A DNA stretch of 64,000 nt, taken from NCBI RefSeq assembly GCF_000145235.1, contig NC_014391.1, positions 1,116,001 through 1,180,000 on the forward strand, in the 5' to 3' direction. Under the pieces are notes generated by a model that had not been told where the DNA came from, made no database searches, and was given only the letters and a program-made list of their open reading frames with translations. Source of the DNA: Micromonospora aurantiaca ATCC 27029. GTDB taxonomy: Bacteria > Actinomycetota > Actinomycetes > Mycobacteriales > Micromonosporaceae. The translations under genes and the position numbers were made by a program. Below, piece by piece: positions 1 to 8,396 of this stretch. Positions within the stretch are counted from its first letter, which is position 1. The number at the start of each line of letters is the position of its first letter.

Positions 1-1320
1 TGGTCGCTGCTGGCCGCCGCGGCGGCGGTGCTCGTGGTGTTCCTGGTGGCGCAGCGGCAGAGCGTGGAGGTCAGCTACGGGCGTTCCCCGTCGACGGCCG
101 CGCTGCCCGAGGGCTCGGCCGGGGAGTTGAGCGACGCGAGCGTGCCCTCGGTCGAGGAGATGACGGCGCTCGTGGCCGCCGATCCGGTGGTCCGGCTGCC
201 GGGCGCGGTCGCGCGCTGGGACGAGCAGCGGGTCCGGGCCGCCGTCGGTGACCGGGGCACCCGCATCCTGGTCGCCCCGCCCGGTCTGGACGAGGCCGAA
301 CGCCGGCGGGTGAAGGACGTGGAGAACGCCGAGATCCGGATCGTCGGCACCGAGGTCAGCGGCGGGCTCTACGTGGCCTCGCCGGACGACCTGCCGGGCT
401 GGCGGGCCCGGTTCGCCACCGGCGACGTGACCGGCTCGGTGCTCGCGCTGCTGGCCGCGCTGCACGACCAGCCGACCCCGCCGGACGGCGACGACCTGCG
501 CTGGCGGGAGCCGACCGGCCCGGAACTGGCCCCGGTGGTCGCCGCGCTGCGCGCCACCGGCCGGTACGTGGGCACCGGCGCCACGCTGCCCGAGCTGCCG
601 GAGAAGGCGGCGAGCGCCGCGTTCCCGGACGGTGCCTGGTTCGTGGTGCTGCCCGCCCAGCCGTACGGGGAACCGCTGCCCGCGTACGGGCCGGCGCTGC
701 ACCGGCTCGCCCCGGACCAGCCGCTGGTGGTGATGTACGGCGACTGGATCGAGTACCACGGTCCGGGTGCGGCGTCGTTCGCCGAGGTGGCCGGCGCGAG
801 CTTCTACGCCCAGTTCGGCGGACGGCTCGGCCGTTACGCCTATCCCCAGCAGAACGTGCTCGGCGCGTATCTGGCCCAGGTCACCGACGTGCGGTACGCG
901 GGGCTGTTCGACCGTCCGCTGCCGTACCGGCCGTTCGACCCGCTGCGGGTGGCGTTGCCGGCGCTGCCCTGGATCTTCGCCGGGTGCGTGGCGGGTTTCG
1001 TGGTGCTGTCGATCCGTACCGTGCGGGGGTCCGGCCGCCGTCCGGCCGACGTCGGTCCGGGTGGCACGCCGGCCCGGCTGGCCGGGCTCTCCGCGCTGGC
1101 TGTGGAGTTGTCGCTGCTCACCGATGCGCGCAGCGACCCGGCGCTGGTCCGGGGGGTGGGCCGGTTGCGGGCGGCCCGGGACGCGTTCGACGAGGGGTTG
1201 CCCGACCGGCACGTACGCGAACTGCTCGCCGACGCGGCGGCCGAGCTGGACGACGTGGCCCGGGACGTGCGGATGCCCGGCTACCGGCCGGACGTCTACC
1301 TGCGGGCGAGGCTGTCGTGA
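1..1320 (+). CDS. Uncharacterised membrane protein (5' end outside window)
   Basis: The reading frame is open from the first base, so the start lies upstream; 439 residues are visible. They open with the end of a hydrophobic helix (VLVVFLVAQRQ), followed by about 300 residues that should face outside the membrane, a second helix near residues 325-345 (LPWIFAGCVAGFVVLS), and an Arg/Ala/Asp-rich cytoplasmic tail of about 95 residues. No catalytic motif or recognised family is visible. The downstream gene starts inside its stop codon (GTGA) and has the same two-helix layout, so the two probably act together at the membrane. Function unknown; the gene itself is secure because of coding bias and coupling. 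Confidence 0.8.
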   Translation, partial: WSLLAAAAAVLVVFLVAQRQSVEVSYGRSPSTAALPEGSAGELSDASVPSVEEMTALVAADPVVRLPGAVARWDEQRVRAAVGDRGTRILVAPPGLDEAERRRVKDVENAEIRIVGTEVSGGLYVASPDDLPGWRARFATGDVTGSVLALLAALHDQPTPPDGDDLRWREPTGPELAPVVAALRATGRYVGTGATLPELPEKAASAAFPDGAWFVVLPAQPYGEPLPAYGPALHRLAPDQPLVVMYGDWIEYHGPGAASFAEVAGASFYAQFGGRLGRYAYPQQNVLGAYLAQVTDVRYAGLFDRPLPYRPFDPLRVALPALPWIFAGCVAGFVVLSIRTVRGSGRRPADVGPGGTPARLAGLSALAVELSLLTDARSDPALVRGVGRLRAARDAFDEGLPDRHVRELLADAAAELDDVARDVRMPGYRPDVYLRARLS

Positions 1321-2297
1321 GCCGCGTCGCGACCCGTCCCGAGCGGACGGCGACCCGTCGTGGCGTGGCGGCGACCGGCCCGCGCCGGCTGCTCGGCCGC
1401 CTGGTCGGCACCGCGTTCGGCCGTGCGGTGCTCGCCTGCCTGGCGCTGGCCGGCTGGGCGCTGTGGACCGGAGGCGTCCTGGACGGTCCGGCCGCCCGGC
1501 AGGTACGCGGCTCCTCGGTCTACGCGGCGCCCGGAGTGGACCTGGACCGGGCCGCCGCCGAACGGGTCATCGGCAACCGGCGGCTGGTGGTGCTGATCAT
1601 GGAGCCGGGCGCCGACCTGCGGGAGGCGTGCGACGACACCGAACGCGCCACCCAGGGCACGCTGGTGCTGGCGATGAGCCGCGACGGCGAGGACTGGGAC
1701 ACGTACGGCTGCTCCCGCCTCGGCGGCGACGGCCCGCGTGACCTCGGGCGGGCCATGGTCGCCGAGACCACGATCAGCCGGGGCGCCGACGCGTTCGTGG
1801 ACCGGCCGGTCGAGGCGCTGAAGGTGATCGTGCTCAACTACGACCGGCTGGTCCGGGCCGGTCTGGTGCCTGACGGCGCCCGTACCATCAGCCCGTCGCT
1901 GCCCCGGTATCTGCTGGCCGGCGGCGCGGTGGCCGGGGTCGTGGCCGGTGCGGCGGTGCTCTGGCTGGGCGGCCGGCGGGCCGGACGCCTGGCCGACGCG
2001 CGCCGGGCCGGGCGGGACGCACGCGCCGACGAGCGGGCCGCGCTCGGCGCCGCCACCGCGGTTCTCGCCCAGCAGATCATCGACCTGGACCGGTACGCCG
2101 GGCCGGTCGCCCCGGCGCACCGGCGGCTAGCCGCCGACTACGTCGGCCTGCTCGACGAGGTGTCCGACGTGGACGGGAACGCCGAGGCGCTGCGCCGGCT
2201 CCGGGAGCGGGTCGAAGGGCTGAGCCGCCGCGCGGCGGATCTCGCCGACGACGCCGCGTCGGGTCGGCGCGGGACGCGCGGACGGGGCCGGCGGTGA
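1317..2297 (+). CDS. Uncharacterised membrane protein, coupled to the preceding gene
   Basis: 326 residues. The GTG start overlaps the upstream TGA by 4 bases; the frame is open further upstream but that part is antisense-like and out of coding context. An N-terminal helix (VLACLALAGWALW) is followed by a soluble domain of about 150 residues, a second helix near 205-225 (YLLAGGAVAGVVAGAAVLWL), and an Arg/Ala/Asp-rich tail with heptad-like stretches that may form a coiled coil. The outer domain has a pair of cysteines (EACDDT and YGCSRL) that could form a disulfide. The overall shape resembles actinobacterial membrane proteins of the TPM/YgcG kind, but I cannot assign it to that family. Function unknown. 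Confidence 0.78.
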   Translation: MSRVATRPERTATRRGVAATGPRRLLGRLVGTAFGRAVLACLALAGWALWTGGVLDGPAARQVRGSSVYAAPGVDLDRAAAERVIGNRRLVVLIMEPGADLREACDDTERATQGTLVLAMSRDGEDWDTYGCSRLGGDGPRDLGRAMVAETTISRGADAFVDRPVEALKVIVLNYDRLVRAGLVPDGARTISPSLPRYLLAGGAVAGVVAGAAVLWLGGRRAGRLADARRAGRDARADERAALGAATAVLAQQIIDLDRYAGPVAPAHRRLAADYVGLLDEVSDVDGNAEALRRLRERVEGLSRRAADLADDAASGRRGTRGRGRR

Positions 2298-2324
2298 CCC
2301 GCCGACCCCGTCGTCACTGCGTCG

Positions 2325-2891
2325 TCAGCGCTGGGCGCCCACCGTCGAGGCGGCCGGCCAGCTGCCGGTGAAGACCTGGGCGGGCGTCGCGCTGCGGGCG
2401 GCGAAGCCGAACAGCGAGTCGACCCGGGCGGCCTCGGTGGAGCTGGGGTACGGGTTGGTGCAGCTCGTGCCGGCGCTGCCACCGGACATCAGGATGGCGC
2501 AGTTGCCGTTGTAGTTGTCCGGCAGGCCGAGGATGTGGCCGATCTCGTGCGTCATGATGCGCAGCGGCGAGTACTGCTGGGCCTGGTAGTAGTCGATCAC
2601 CACGCGGCCGTTGCCGAGGCTGGTGCGCTGGGCGTACGAGCCGCCGCCGTAGGTGTAGGTGATCCGCAGGTTGGACCCGCACTGGGCCATGTTGATGTTG
2701 TTCGTGTAGTTGTTCCAGATCGCCGCCGCCTGCACCGCCGTGTTGGCGAACGGGCCGGCCTGGCTGATGTTGTAGCAGACGTTGCGGACGGCGGCGGAGG
2801 CCGGAGCCGGGTTGACGGCTACCGCGCCGAGCGCTGCCAGCGTCGCGGCCGCGAGGGTGGCGAGGATCCGGGACAGCTTGGGCTTACGCAT
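2325..2891 (-). CDS. Snapalysin-family zinc metalloprotease (M7), secreted
   Basis: 188 residues, the usual size for the smallest secreted metalloprotease family of actinomycetes. A Sec signal peptide (MRKPKLSRILATLAAATLAALG, cleaved near APASAA at 30-34) precedes a mature chain of about 155 residues. The zinc site reads HEIGHILGLPD: His115, Glu116 and His119 with Asp125 as the unusual third ligand that defines snapalysin. A Met-turn (ILMSGG) follows, and Cys residues are placed for two disulfides. A good ribosome site (AAGGAG) lies 8 bases before the ATG. In Streptomyces such genes are paired with a LysR regulator; none is adjacent here. Confident family call; substrate (milk-casein-type proteolysis) is by analogy. 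Confidence 0.92.
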   Translation of the reverse strand: MRKPKLSRILATLAAATLAALGAVAVNPAPASAAVRNVCYNISQAGPFANTAVQAAAIWNNYTNNINMAQCGSNLRITYTYGGGSYAQRTSLGNGRVVIDYYQAQQYSPLRIMTHEIGHILGLPDNYNGNCAILMSGGSAGTSCTNPYPSSTEAARVDSLFGFAARSATPAQVFTGSWPAASTVGAQR

Positions 2892-2929
2892 GGTTCACAC
2901 TCCTTGGGATGGGGGGTGAGCGGAACGCC

Positions 2930-2960
2930 GCAAGCCTATAGATAGGTATTCATCGATATC
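2930..2960 (-). promoter_or_regulatory. Candidate promoter/operator of the snapalysin gene
   Basis: An AT-rich island in a GC-rich background, 40-70 bases upstream of the snapalysin ATG. On the minus strand it contains TATCTATAGG, a plausible -10, inside a small palindrome (CTATAGATAG) and next to ATCGATAT. Inferred only from composition and symmetry. Confidence 0.35.
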
Positions 2961-3007
2961 AAGGGTTGCGGTGAACTGACCGGACTCGATCATCCGTACC
3001 CCTGGTC

Positions 3008-3397
3008 GTGCGGACCACGGAGGTGGCGACCTGTTCCCGCGAGCCCCGCGACCGGCTCGGCCCGGTCGCCGTGCGCGCGGCGGTGCACCGCTGGCTGCGG
3101 CTGATCGCGGCCGACGCGGAGTTGGCGCCGTACCTGATCGGGGTGGACCGCCAGCGGCTCGCCGCGCTGTTCACCGCCCGGCTGGGCGCGGCGCTCGGCG
3201 GGGTGCGGCGGGGTCCGGACGGCGACCCCGCGGACGCCGGCGGACCGGCCCTCGGTGGATCGCGGCGCCCGCCGCTGACCGGGGAGCAGCGCTGGCGCGT
3301 CCTGGACTACCTGGCCGCCGCGCTCTGGGCGCTCGATCTGCCGGCGGCGACGGTCGTCGACGCGCAGCGGGCCGTCGCCGGGTTGCTCCGGGCCTGA
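3008..3397 (+). CDS. Truncated-haemoglobin-like protein lacking the haem ligand region
   Basis: About 129 residues. The pattern VRAAVHRWL..., LAPYLIGVD..RLAALF, ARLGAALGG and the C-terminal helix LDYLAAALWALDLP...VAGLL follow the helix order of group I truncated globins (compare LAPFFxGVDMxRL and AALGG in that family). The stretch that should carry the E/F-helix residues and the proximal histidine is replaced by a Gly/Pro/Asp-rich segment (about residues 66-88); the only histidine left lies in the B helix. It is therefore unlikely to bind haem in the normal way. The start is uncertain: GTG at 3008, or an in-frame codon nearer the globin homology. Lone gene. Similarity judged by eye. Confidence 0.6.
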   Translation: MRTTEVATCSREPRDRLGPVAVRAAVHRWLRLIAADAELAPYLIGVDRQRLAALFTARLGAALGGVRRGPDGDPADAGGPALGGSRRPPLTGEQRWRVLDYLAAALWALDLPAATVVDAQRAVAGLLRA

Positions 3398-3549
3398 GCG
3401 ACGGCGGGTCGCGTGAATGCGGCACAGGAACAGTCGTTCACGCCGCCGGGTATCCCCGGTTTTCCTGTCGACCTCCCGTCACACAGGGTGTTTTCCTGAT
3501 CGCTTCCGGTCGATAACGTCGGGCCACTGCCGTCGACGAAGGGCCGACG

Positions 3550-4263
3550 ATGAACGACAACGGACACCCATTCGACCGTCGGCGACTGCTCGCCGGCGCG
3601 GCGGCGGCCTCGGCGGTCACAGTGACCGGCCTGGCCGTCGCCTCCACCACCGGCGCCGCGGCGGCCGCTCCGAGCCGCCCCGCGACGCCGCTCATCACCA
3701 GGGACCGCATCGCCACCGCCGCGCTGCGCGCGCCCGACGGGTCCGCGCTCGCGGTCGCCGTCCAGGCCGACTTCCACGCCCGGCTCGCCGCCTGGCTGGC
3801 GTTCTGGTCGGCGAACTCGCCGTCGGCCTGGAGCGTGCCGGTGCAGGTGGTCGCCCGGATCGAGGCGGCCGGCGACGCGCTGGTGCTGCACGGGATCCGG
3901 CACCGCCGCGACGACGAGCTGCGCGCCGGCTTCGCCGCCGGCCGGCGGGACGCCACCCACCTGGCCACGCTGGCCAGCCTGCACCACCACTTCCCGAGCG
4001 TGCGGGTCCGCCCGGACGGCACGATCCGGGTCGCCGACGGACCCGCCGGGTTCACCGGCGCGCCGGAACAGGTCGCCTTCGCGGTCGCGGCCTGCCGCGA
4101 ACTGTGGGGCGACGCGGCGGCGACCGTCCACCGCTGGGCGGAGCACGCCGCCCGGGTGCTCGCCCGCGCCGGGCACCGCACCGACGCCGCCTCGCACGCC
4201 GGCTGGGCGGCCTTCACCCGCACCAGCCTGCGTCGCGGGCTGGGCACCGAATCGTACGAGTGA
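3550..4263 (+). CDS. Tat-exported protein of unknown function
   Basis: 237 residues with a clear twin-arginine signal: FDRRRLLAGAAAASAV at 8-23, an Ala-rich hydrophobic core to about 40, then a mature domain with many Ala, His and Arg. The mature part has a HHHF stretch and Trp-containing helices but no known catalytic motif. Tat export suggests folding or cofactor loading in the cytoplasm before transport. It is the first gene of an apparent three-gene unit: 13 bases separate it from the 86-residue gene, which itself overlaps the cysteine-rich gene. No relative recognised. Confidence 0.8.
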   Translation: MNDNGHPFDRRRLLAGAAAASAVTVTGLAVASTTGAAAAAPSRPATPLITRDRIATAALRAPDGSALAVAVQADFHARLAAWLAFWSANSPSAWSVPVQVVARIEAAGDALVLHGIRHRRDDELRAGFAAGRRDATHLATLASLHHHFPSVRVRPDGTIRVADGPAGFTGAPEQVAFAVAACRELWGDAAATVHRWAEHAARVLARAGHRTDAASHAGWAAFTRTSLRRGLGTESYE

Positions 4264-4276
4264 CCGGAGGTAGCAC

Positions 4277-4537
4277 ATGGCCCGCAACGAGTTCCGCTTC
4301 GTGGTCGACGGCGTCGACCTGAGCCCCGAGCAGCAGACCCTGATCGCCGCGGAGATCCAGAAGGCCGGCCTGGCCGCCCTGCGTACCGCCGACGCCAAGC
4401 TGACCAACCCGCTGACCGTCGGTCACGGCAACATCAAGCTGCGTCCCGAGTGGTACGGCCTCTGGGTCATCGACGGCCCGTTCGCCCAGGACCTCGGGCA
4501 GAAGATCAACGACATCGGGTTCTGGATCCAGCGGTGA
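4277..4537 (+). CDS. Small conserved-looking protein, 86 residues
   Basis: Begins MARNEFRFVVDGVDLSPEQ with a good ribosome site (GGAGGTAGCAC) just upstream, and ends in IGFWIQR. The N-terminal half reads like a strand followed by a helix (EQQTLIAAEIQKAGLAAL); the second half holds WYGLWVIDG and a possible amphipathic helix (AQDLGQKIND). No cysteine, no signal peptide, no membrane helix. Its stop overlaps the GTG of the cysteine-rich protein, so the two are translationally coupled. It could be a small partner, chaperone or precursor protein; nothing in the sequence decides this. Confidence 0.8.
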   Translation: MARNEFRFVVDGVDLSPEQQTLIAAEIQKAGLAALRTADAKLTNPLTVGHGNIKLRPEWYGLWVIDGPFAQDLGQKINDIGFWIQR

Positions 4538-4941
4538 CCGACGCCGCCCGGCCGGCCGGCACGCCGGAGCGGATGTGCCCGAGCACCCCGGCGTCGAACG
4601 CCACCGTGTTCCTCGGCATGATCACTCCGGCGGGCCGGGTGGCCTACGTGACCCCGGCCGTACCGGCCGAGGTGGCGCTCGCCGGGCTCGGTGACTCCGA
4701 CGAGCCGATCGAGTCGCGGGCCCGGCTCGCCGGCCCGTGCGTCACCTCGTCCTGCGGCTTCTGGACCGGCTCGCACTGCGGGCTGGGCGCCCGGATGGCC
4801 GCCTCGTACGCCGAGACCGCCCCGCCCGCGGAGGAGACGCTGCCGAAGTGTGCGATCCGGCGTACCTGCCGGTGGTTCGCCGAACAGGGACCGGCCGCCT
4901 GTCCGGCGTGCGCGCACGTCGTCACCGACGCGCGGATCTGA
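4534..4941 (+). CDS. Eight-cysteine protein, probable metal or Fe-S binder
   Basis: 135 residues from the GTG that overlaps the upstream TGA; an earlier in-frame start would lie inside the previous gene. Cysteines fall at 15, 69, 74, 82, 106, 112, 123 and 126, in the pattern C-x4-C-x7-C, then C-x5-C, then C-x2-C, with conserved-looking surroundings (CGFW, CGLG, CAIRRTCRWF, QGPAACPAC). The C-terminal half resembles small Cys-rich proteins that I have seen next to other orphan genes in cyanobacteria and actinobacteria, but I cannot name the family. Metal or iron-sulfur binding is inferred from spacing. It ends the unit with the Tat protein and the 86-residue protein. Confidence 0.78.
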   Translation: MTDAARPAGTPERMCPSTPASNATVFLGMITPAGRVAYVTPAVPAEVALAGLGDSDEPIESRARLAGPCVTSSCGFWTGSHCGLGARMAASYAETAPPAEETLPKCAIRRTCRWFAEQGPAACPACAHVVTDARI

Positions 4942-4985
4942 ACGCTCCCCGGTTTGTCGGACCCTTCGACTAGCGTCGTGAGGTC

Positions 4986-7900
4986 ATGGAGCCGAGGTTC
5001 GGCCAACACATCATCGGGCGGGAGCATCCCGCTGCGCTGCTGCGCGCCGAGGTGGCCCGGCTGGTCGACAGCCACGGCGGTCTCGTCCTGGTCACCGGCG
5101 AGCCGGGCATCGGCAAGACCACACTGGTCTCGGCCGCCGCCGACGAGGCCCGTCGCAGCGGGGCGCTGGTGCTCGGCGCCGCCTGCTGGGACTCCGACAC
5201 CGCACCCGACTACTGGCCGTGGGTGCAGGTCCTGCGGCGGCTGGCCCGGTCCGCCGACGACCGGCGCGGGGTGCGGGAGGCGGCCGACGCGGGCCTGGCG
5301 GCACTGCTCGGCGAGCACGCGGCGGGTGACACCGCGGAGGCGACCGAGCCGGGCGACCCGACCGAGCCCGGCGACACGCACGTGGCCGAGCCGGGCGACG
5401 CGGGCCGGGCCGAGTTCGACAGGCACGACGCGGTGACCGCCGCCCTGGTCGCAGTCGCCCAGCACCGCCCGGTCGCCGTGGTCTTCGACGACCTGCACTG
5501 GGCCGACCCGGCGTCGCTGCGGCTGCTCCAGTTCGTCACCCAGCACGCCTGGTTCGAGCGGTTGCTGCTGATCGGCACCTACCGGGACGCCGAAGTCGAA
5601 TCCGTCGAGCACCCGCTGCGGCCGTGGCTGCTGCCGCTCACCGCCAAGGCGACCACAGTCACGCTCGCCGGGCTCGATCGCGCCGAGGTGGCCGCGCTGA
5701 TGGCCCGCACCGCCAGCCGGGAGCCCGACGCGAGCCTGGTCGCCGAGGTGCACCGGCGCACCGGCGGGAACCCGTTCTTCGTGGAGCAGACCGCCCGGCT
5801 CTGGCACACCCACGGCCTCACCGACACCGTCGCCCCCGGCGTACGGGAGGTGGTGCGCCGCCGGCTCGACCAGCTGCCCGCCCCGGTGGTCGAGGCGCTC
5901 ACGGTGGCCGCGGTGCTCGGCCGCGAGTTCGACAGGCTGACGCTCGCCGCCTGCGTACCCGCCCCGGTCGCGCAGGTCGACCGGTTGCTCGGCCGCGCCG
6001 CCGCGGCCCGGCTGGTGCTGCCCCGGAGCGACGGACGCTTCGTCTTCGTGCACGACCTGGTCCGCGAGACGCTCTACGACGGACTGGCCGACGACGATCG
6101 GCGGGCCCGGCACGCGGCTGTGGTCCGGGCCGTCGACCGGTCGGACGCGCTCGCCGGCGTGCTCAGCCCGGCCCACCTGGCCCGGCACGCCTGGCTGGCC
6201 GGCGCCGAGCTGGAGCCGGAACGCGCCGGTGACCTGCTGCTGGCCGCCGCCCGCGACGCCGGGGGCCGGATCGCTGTGGACGAGTCGGTACGGCACTACC
6301 GGCGCGCGCTGGAACTGACCGGCGAGCCCGGCCGGCGGGTCCGGGTGCTGCTGGAACTGGCCGGGCTGTTGCACCACGCCGGCCCACCGGCCGAGGTCGA
6401 GCGGCTGCTGGCCGAGGCCGCCGCGCTGGCCCGGGAACTGCCCGATCCCGGCGTGCTGACCCGGGTGGCGCTCATCGCGCACCGGCAGCACTCCGCCACC
6501 CGCCGCAGGCTCGACGCCGCCGAGCTGGTCCGGGAGGCGTACCGGCGGTTGATCGCGGAACCGGAGCCGGAGCGGCCGGTACGCGCGCTGGTCACCGACC
6601 TGATCACGGCCACCGAGACGCTCGCCCGGCACGGCCGCGACGACGAGGCGCTCACCTTCAGCCTGTGGGCCCGCCACGACACCACCTGGGGGCTCGGCAC
6701 CGCGCACGAACGAGCCGTGGTGACCGCTGAGATCCGCGAGGTGGCCCGTCGTAGCGGCGACCGGGAGACCGAGCTGTGGGCCACGGCGCTGCGCTGGGTC
6801 GCGTTGCTGGAGCTGGGCGATCCGGGCTACCGGCACGAGCTGACCGCGTTCGTGACCGGCGCGCGACGCGGCGACGTGGCCCGGCAGCGGGTGGCGGCGA
6901 CCGCGGACAGCGCGATCATCGCCGCGTTCCGGGGTGACCTCGCCACCGCCGAGGCGTGCTTCGCCGAGGCGGAGAGCTACCGCGAGTCGGCGCACTCCGA
7001 CCACGCGTTCATGACGCACCACATGCGCTGGTCGGTGCTGCTGCTGTACGGCCGCCTCACCGAGGCCGAGGCGGTGCTCGACCGGGTGGGCGCCGCGCAC
7101 CCGCAGGCCGAGCTGCTCCGGGCGATCACCGCCGCCGAGCGCGGCGACGCGGCCACCGTGCTTCGGCTCACCGCCGCGATCGAGGCCGCGGGCACCGCGT
7201 ACCCCCGGTCGGTGTCGCCGCTGTGGCTGCGCCTGCGGGCGCAGGCGGCGGCCGTGGACGGCGACCCGGCCCGGTGCGCGGAGGTGCGGGCCGCCCTGGC
7301 CCCGCACCGCGGGCAGTGGACGGCGGCGCTGTTCGGGTGCGACATCGGTGGCCCGGTCGACCTGTGGCTGGCCATGGCGGACGCGGCCGAGGGCCGGTGG
7401 GACGACGCGATCGACTGTTACCGGGCGGCCCGGGACGCCGCGGACCGGCTGGGCGCCCGGCCCTGGTCGGTGCTGGCCCGGGCCGGGCTGGTGGACGCGC
7501 TCGCCGGGCGCGACGGGCCGGGCGACGCGGCCGAGGCGTGGCGGCTGCGGGCCGAGACGGTGGCCGAGGCGCGGACGCTGGGCATGGTCCAGGTGGTGGA
7601 CCGGCTGGGCGCGACGGCTCCCGCCCCGGCGGCGGCCTCCGCCGTGGTCGCGCCGGTGGCGGTCCGGCTCGGCGCGGGCGCCCCGGCTCTGGTCGCGTCG
7701 TCGTCGTCGCCCGGCCGCCGCGCCGCGTCGGGTCTGTCCCGGGCGGGTGCCGTCCACGGCAACGCACGGCCGCCCGACCCCGGCGCGGGCGGCGCGGACG
7801 TGATCCGGCCCGAGTTCCGGCCGGACGGGCCGGTGTGGCGCCTCGCGTACGACGGCGTCGTGGTGCACCTGCCCGACGCCAAAGGGCTGCACGACCTGCG

Positions 7901-8351
7901 GCTGCTGCTGAGCCGGCCCGGCACGGACGTGCCCGCCGTCGAACTGCTCGACCCGGCGGCCGGCCCGGAACTCGCCGCCGCGCGCCGCCTCGGCGCCGAT
8001 CCGGTGCTCGACGACGAGGCGAAGGCCCGCTACCGACGGCACCTGCGGCGGCTCGACGACGAGATCGACCGGGCTGCGACGCGCGACGACGGGCGGCGGC
8101 TGGCCGAGCTGGACGCCGAGCGCGCGGCGCTGCTCGACCAGTTGCGTGCCGCCGCCGGGCTGGCCGGGCGCAGCCGGCGTCTCGGTGACCAGGCGGAACG
8201 GGCGCGCAAGGCGGTGACCGGGCGGATCCGGGACACCCTGCGCCGCATCGGCGAGCGGCATCCGGCGCTCGCCGCCCACCTGCGCGAGTCGGTCACCACC
8301 GGCGGCGCCTGCCGGTACCAGCCGGCCGAGCCGGTGCCCTGGCGGCTCTGA
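4986..8351 (+). CDS. Giant signal-transduction AAA ATPase with TPR-like region, no HTH
   Basis: 1121 residues. The N-terminal ATPase has Walker A GEPGIGKTT (38-46) and Walker B VVFDDLHWAD (near 163), typical of LuxR/MalT-type STAND regulators. A TEPGD repeat linker lies near 118-138. The middle (about 400-870) is Ala/Leu/Glu-rich helical repeat like TPRs. An Ala/Pro/Ser spacer leads to a C-terminal block starting VWRLAYDGVVVHL.DAKGLHDL (about 950-985), followed by a helical or coiled-coil segment (1010-1095). That KGLHDL block recurs at the ends of actinobacterial ATPase regulators; no LuxR helix-turn-helix is present. Probably a sensor or scaffold rather than a direct DNA binder. A TAGCGT box lies 9 bases before the ATG. 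Confidence 0.85.
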   Translation: MEPRFGQHIIGREHPAALLRAEVARLVDSHGGLVLVTGEPGIGKTTLVSAAADEARRSGALVLGAACWDSDTAPDYWPWVQVLRRLARSADDRRGVREAADAGLAALLGEHAAGDTAEATEPGDPTEPGDTHVAEPGDAGRAEFDRHDAVTAALVAVAQHRPVAVVFDDLHWADPASLRLLQFVTQHAWFERLLLIGTYRDAEVESVEHPLRPWLLPLTAKATTVTLAGLDRAEVAALMARTASREPDASLVAEVHRRTGGNPFFVEQTARLWHTHGLTDTVAPGVREVVRRRLDQLPAPVVEALTVAAVLGREFDRLTLAACVPAPVAQVDRLLGRAAAARLVLPRSDGRFVFVHDLVRETLYDGLADDDRRARHAAVVRAVDRSDALAGVLSPAHLARHAWLAGAELEPERAGDLLLAAARDAGGRIAVDESVRHYRRALELTGEPGRRVRVLLELAGLLHHAGPPAEVERLLAEAAALARELPDPGVLTRVALIAHRQHSATRRRLDAAELVREAYRRLIAEPEPERPVRALVTDLITATETLARHGRDDEALTFSLWARHDTTWGLGTAHERAVVTAEIREVARRSGDRETELWATALRWVALLELGDPGYRHELTAFVTGARRGDVARQRVAATADSAIIAAFRGDLATAEACFAEAESYRESAHSDHAFMTHHMRWSVLLLYGRLTEAEAVLDRVGAAHPQAELLRAITAAERGDAATVLRLTAAIEAAGTAYPRSVSPLWLRLRAQAAAVDGDPARCAEVRAALAPHRGQWTAALFGCDIGGPVDLWLAMADAAEGRWDDAIDCYRAARDAADRLGARPWSVLARAGLVDALAGRDGPGDAAEAWRLRAETVAEARTLGMVQVVDRLGATAPAPAAASAVVAPVAVRLGAGAPALVASSSSPGRRAASGLSRAGAVHGNARPPDPGAGGADVIRPEFRPDGPVWRLAYDGVVVHLPDAKGLHDLRLLLSRPGTDVPAVELLDPAAGPELAAARRLGADPVLDDEAKARYRRHLRRLDDEIDRAATRDDGRRLAELDAERAALLDQLRAAAGLAGRSRRLGDQAERARKAVTGRIRDTLRRIGERHPALAAHLRESVTTGGACRYQPAEPVPWRL

Positions 8352-8358
8352 CCGGCGA

Positions 8359-8387
8359 GGTGGCGGGGCCGTGTGGACCCCGCCACC
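8359..8387. terminator. Bidirectional terminator hairpin between convergent genes
   Basis: Perfect 10-base inverted repeat GGTGGCGGGG / CCCCGCCACC with a 9-base loop, placed between the convergent stops at 8351 and 8397. No U-tract, as is common in actinobacteria. Confidence 0.6.
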
Positions 8388-8396
8388 GGTGTCACG

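Noticed and set aside
5325..5405. Tandem GAGCCGGGCGAC repeats
   Set aside because: They are in frame inside the giant ATPase (TEPGD linker) and not a separate element.
4644..8279. Long antisense open frame of about 1211 codons opposite the giant ATPase
   Set aside because: Arg/Gly/His/Gln-rich shadow of a highly GC-biased gene; the plus-strand product has clear Walker motifs and normal composition.
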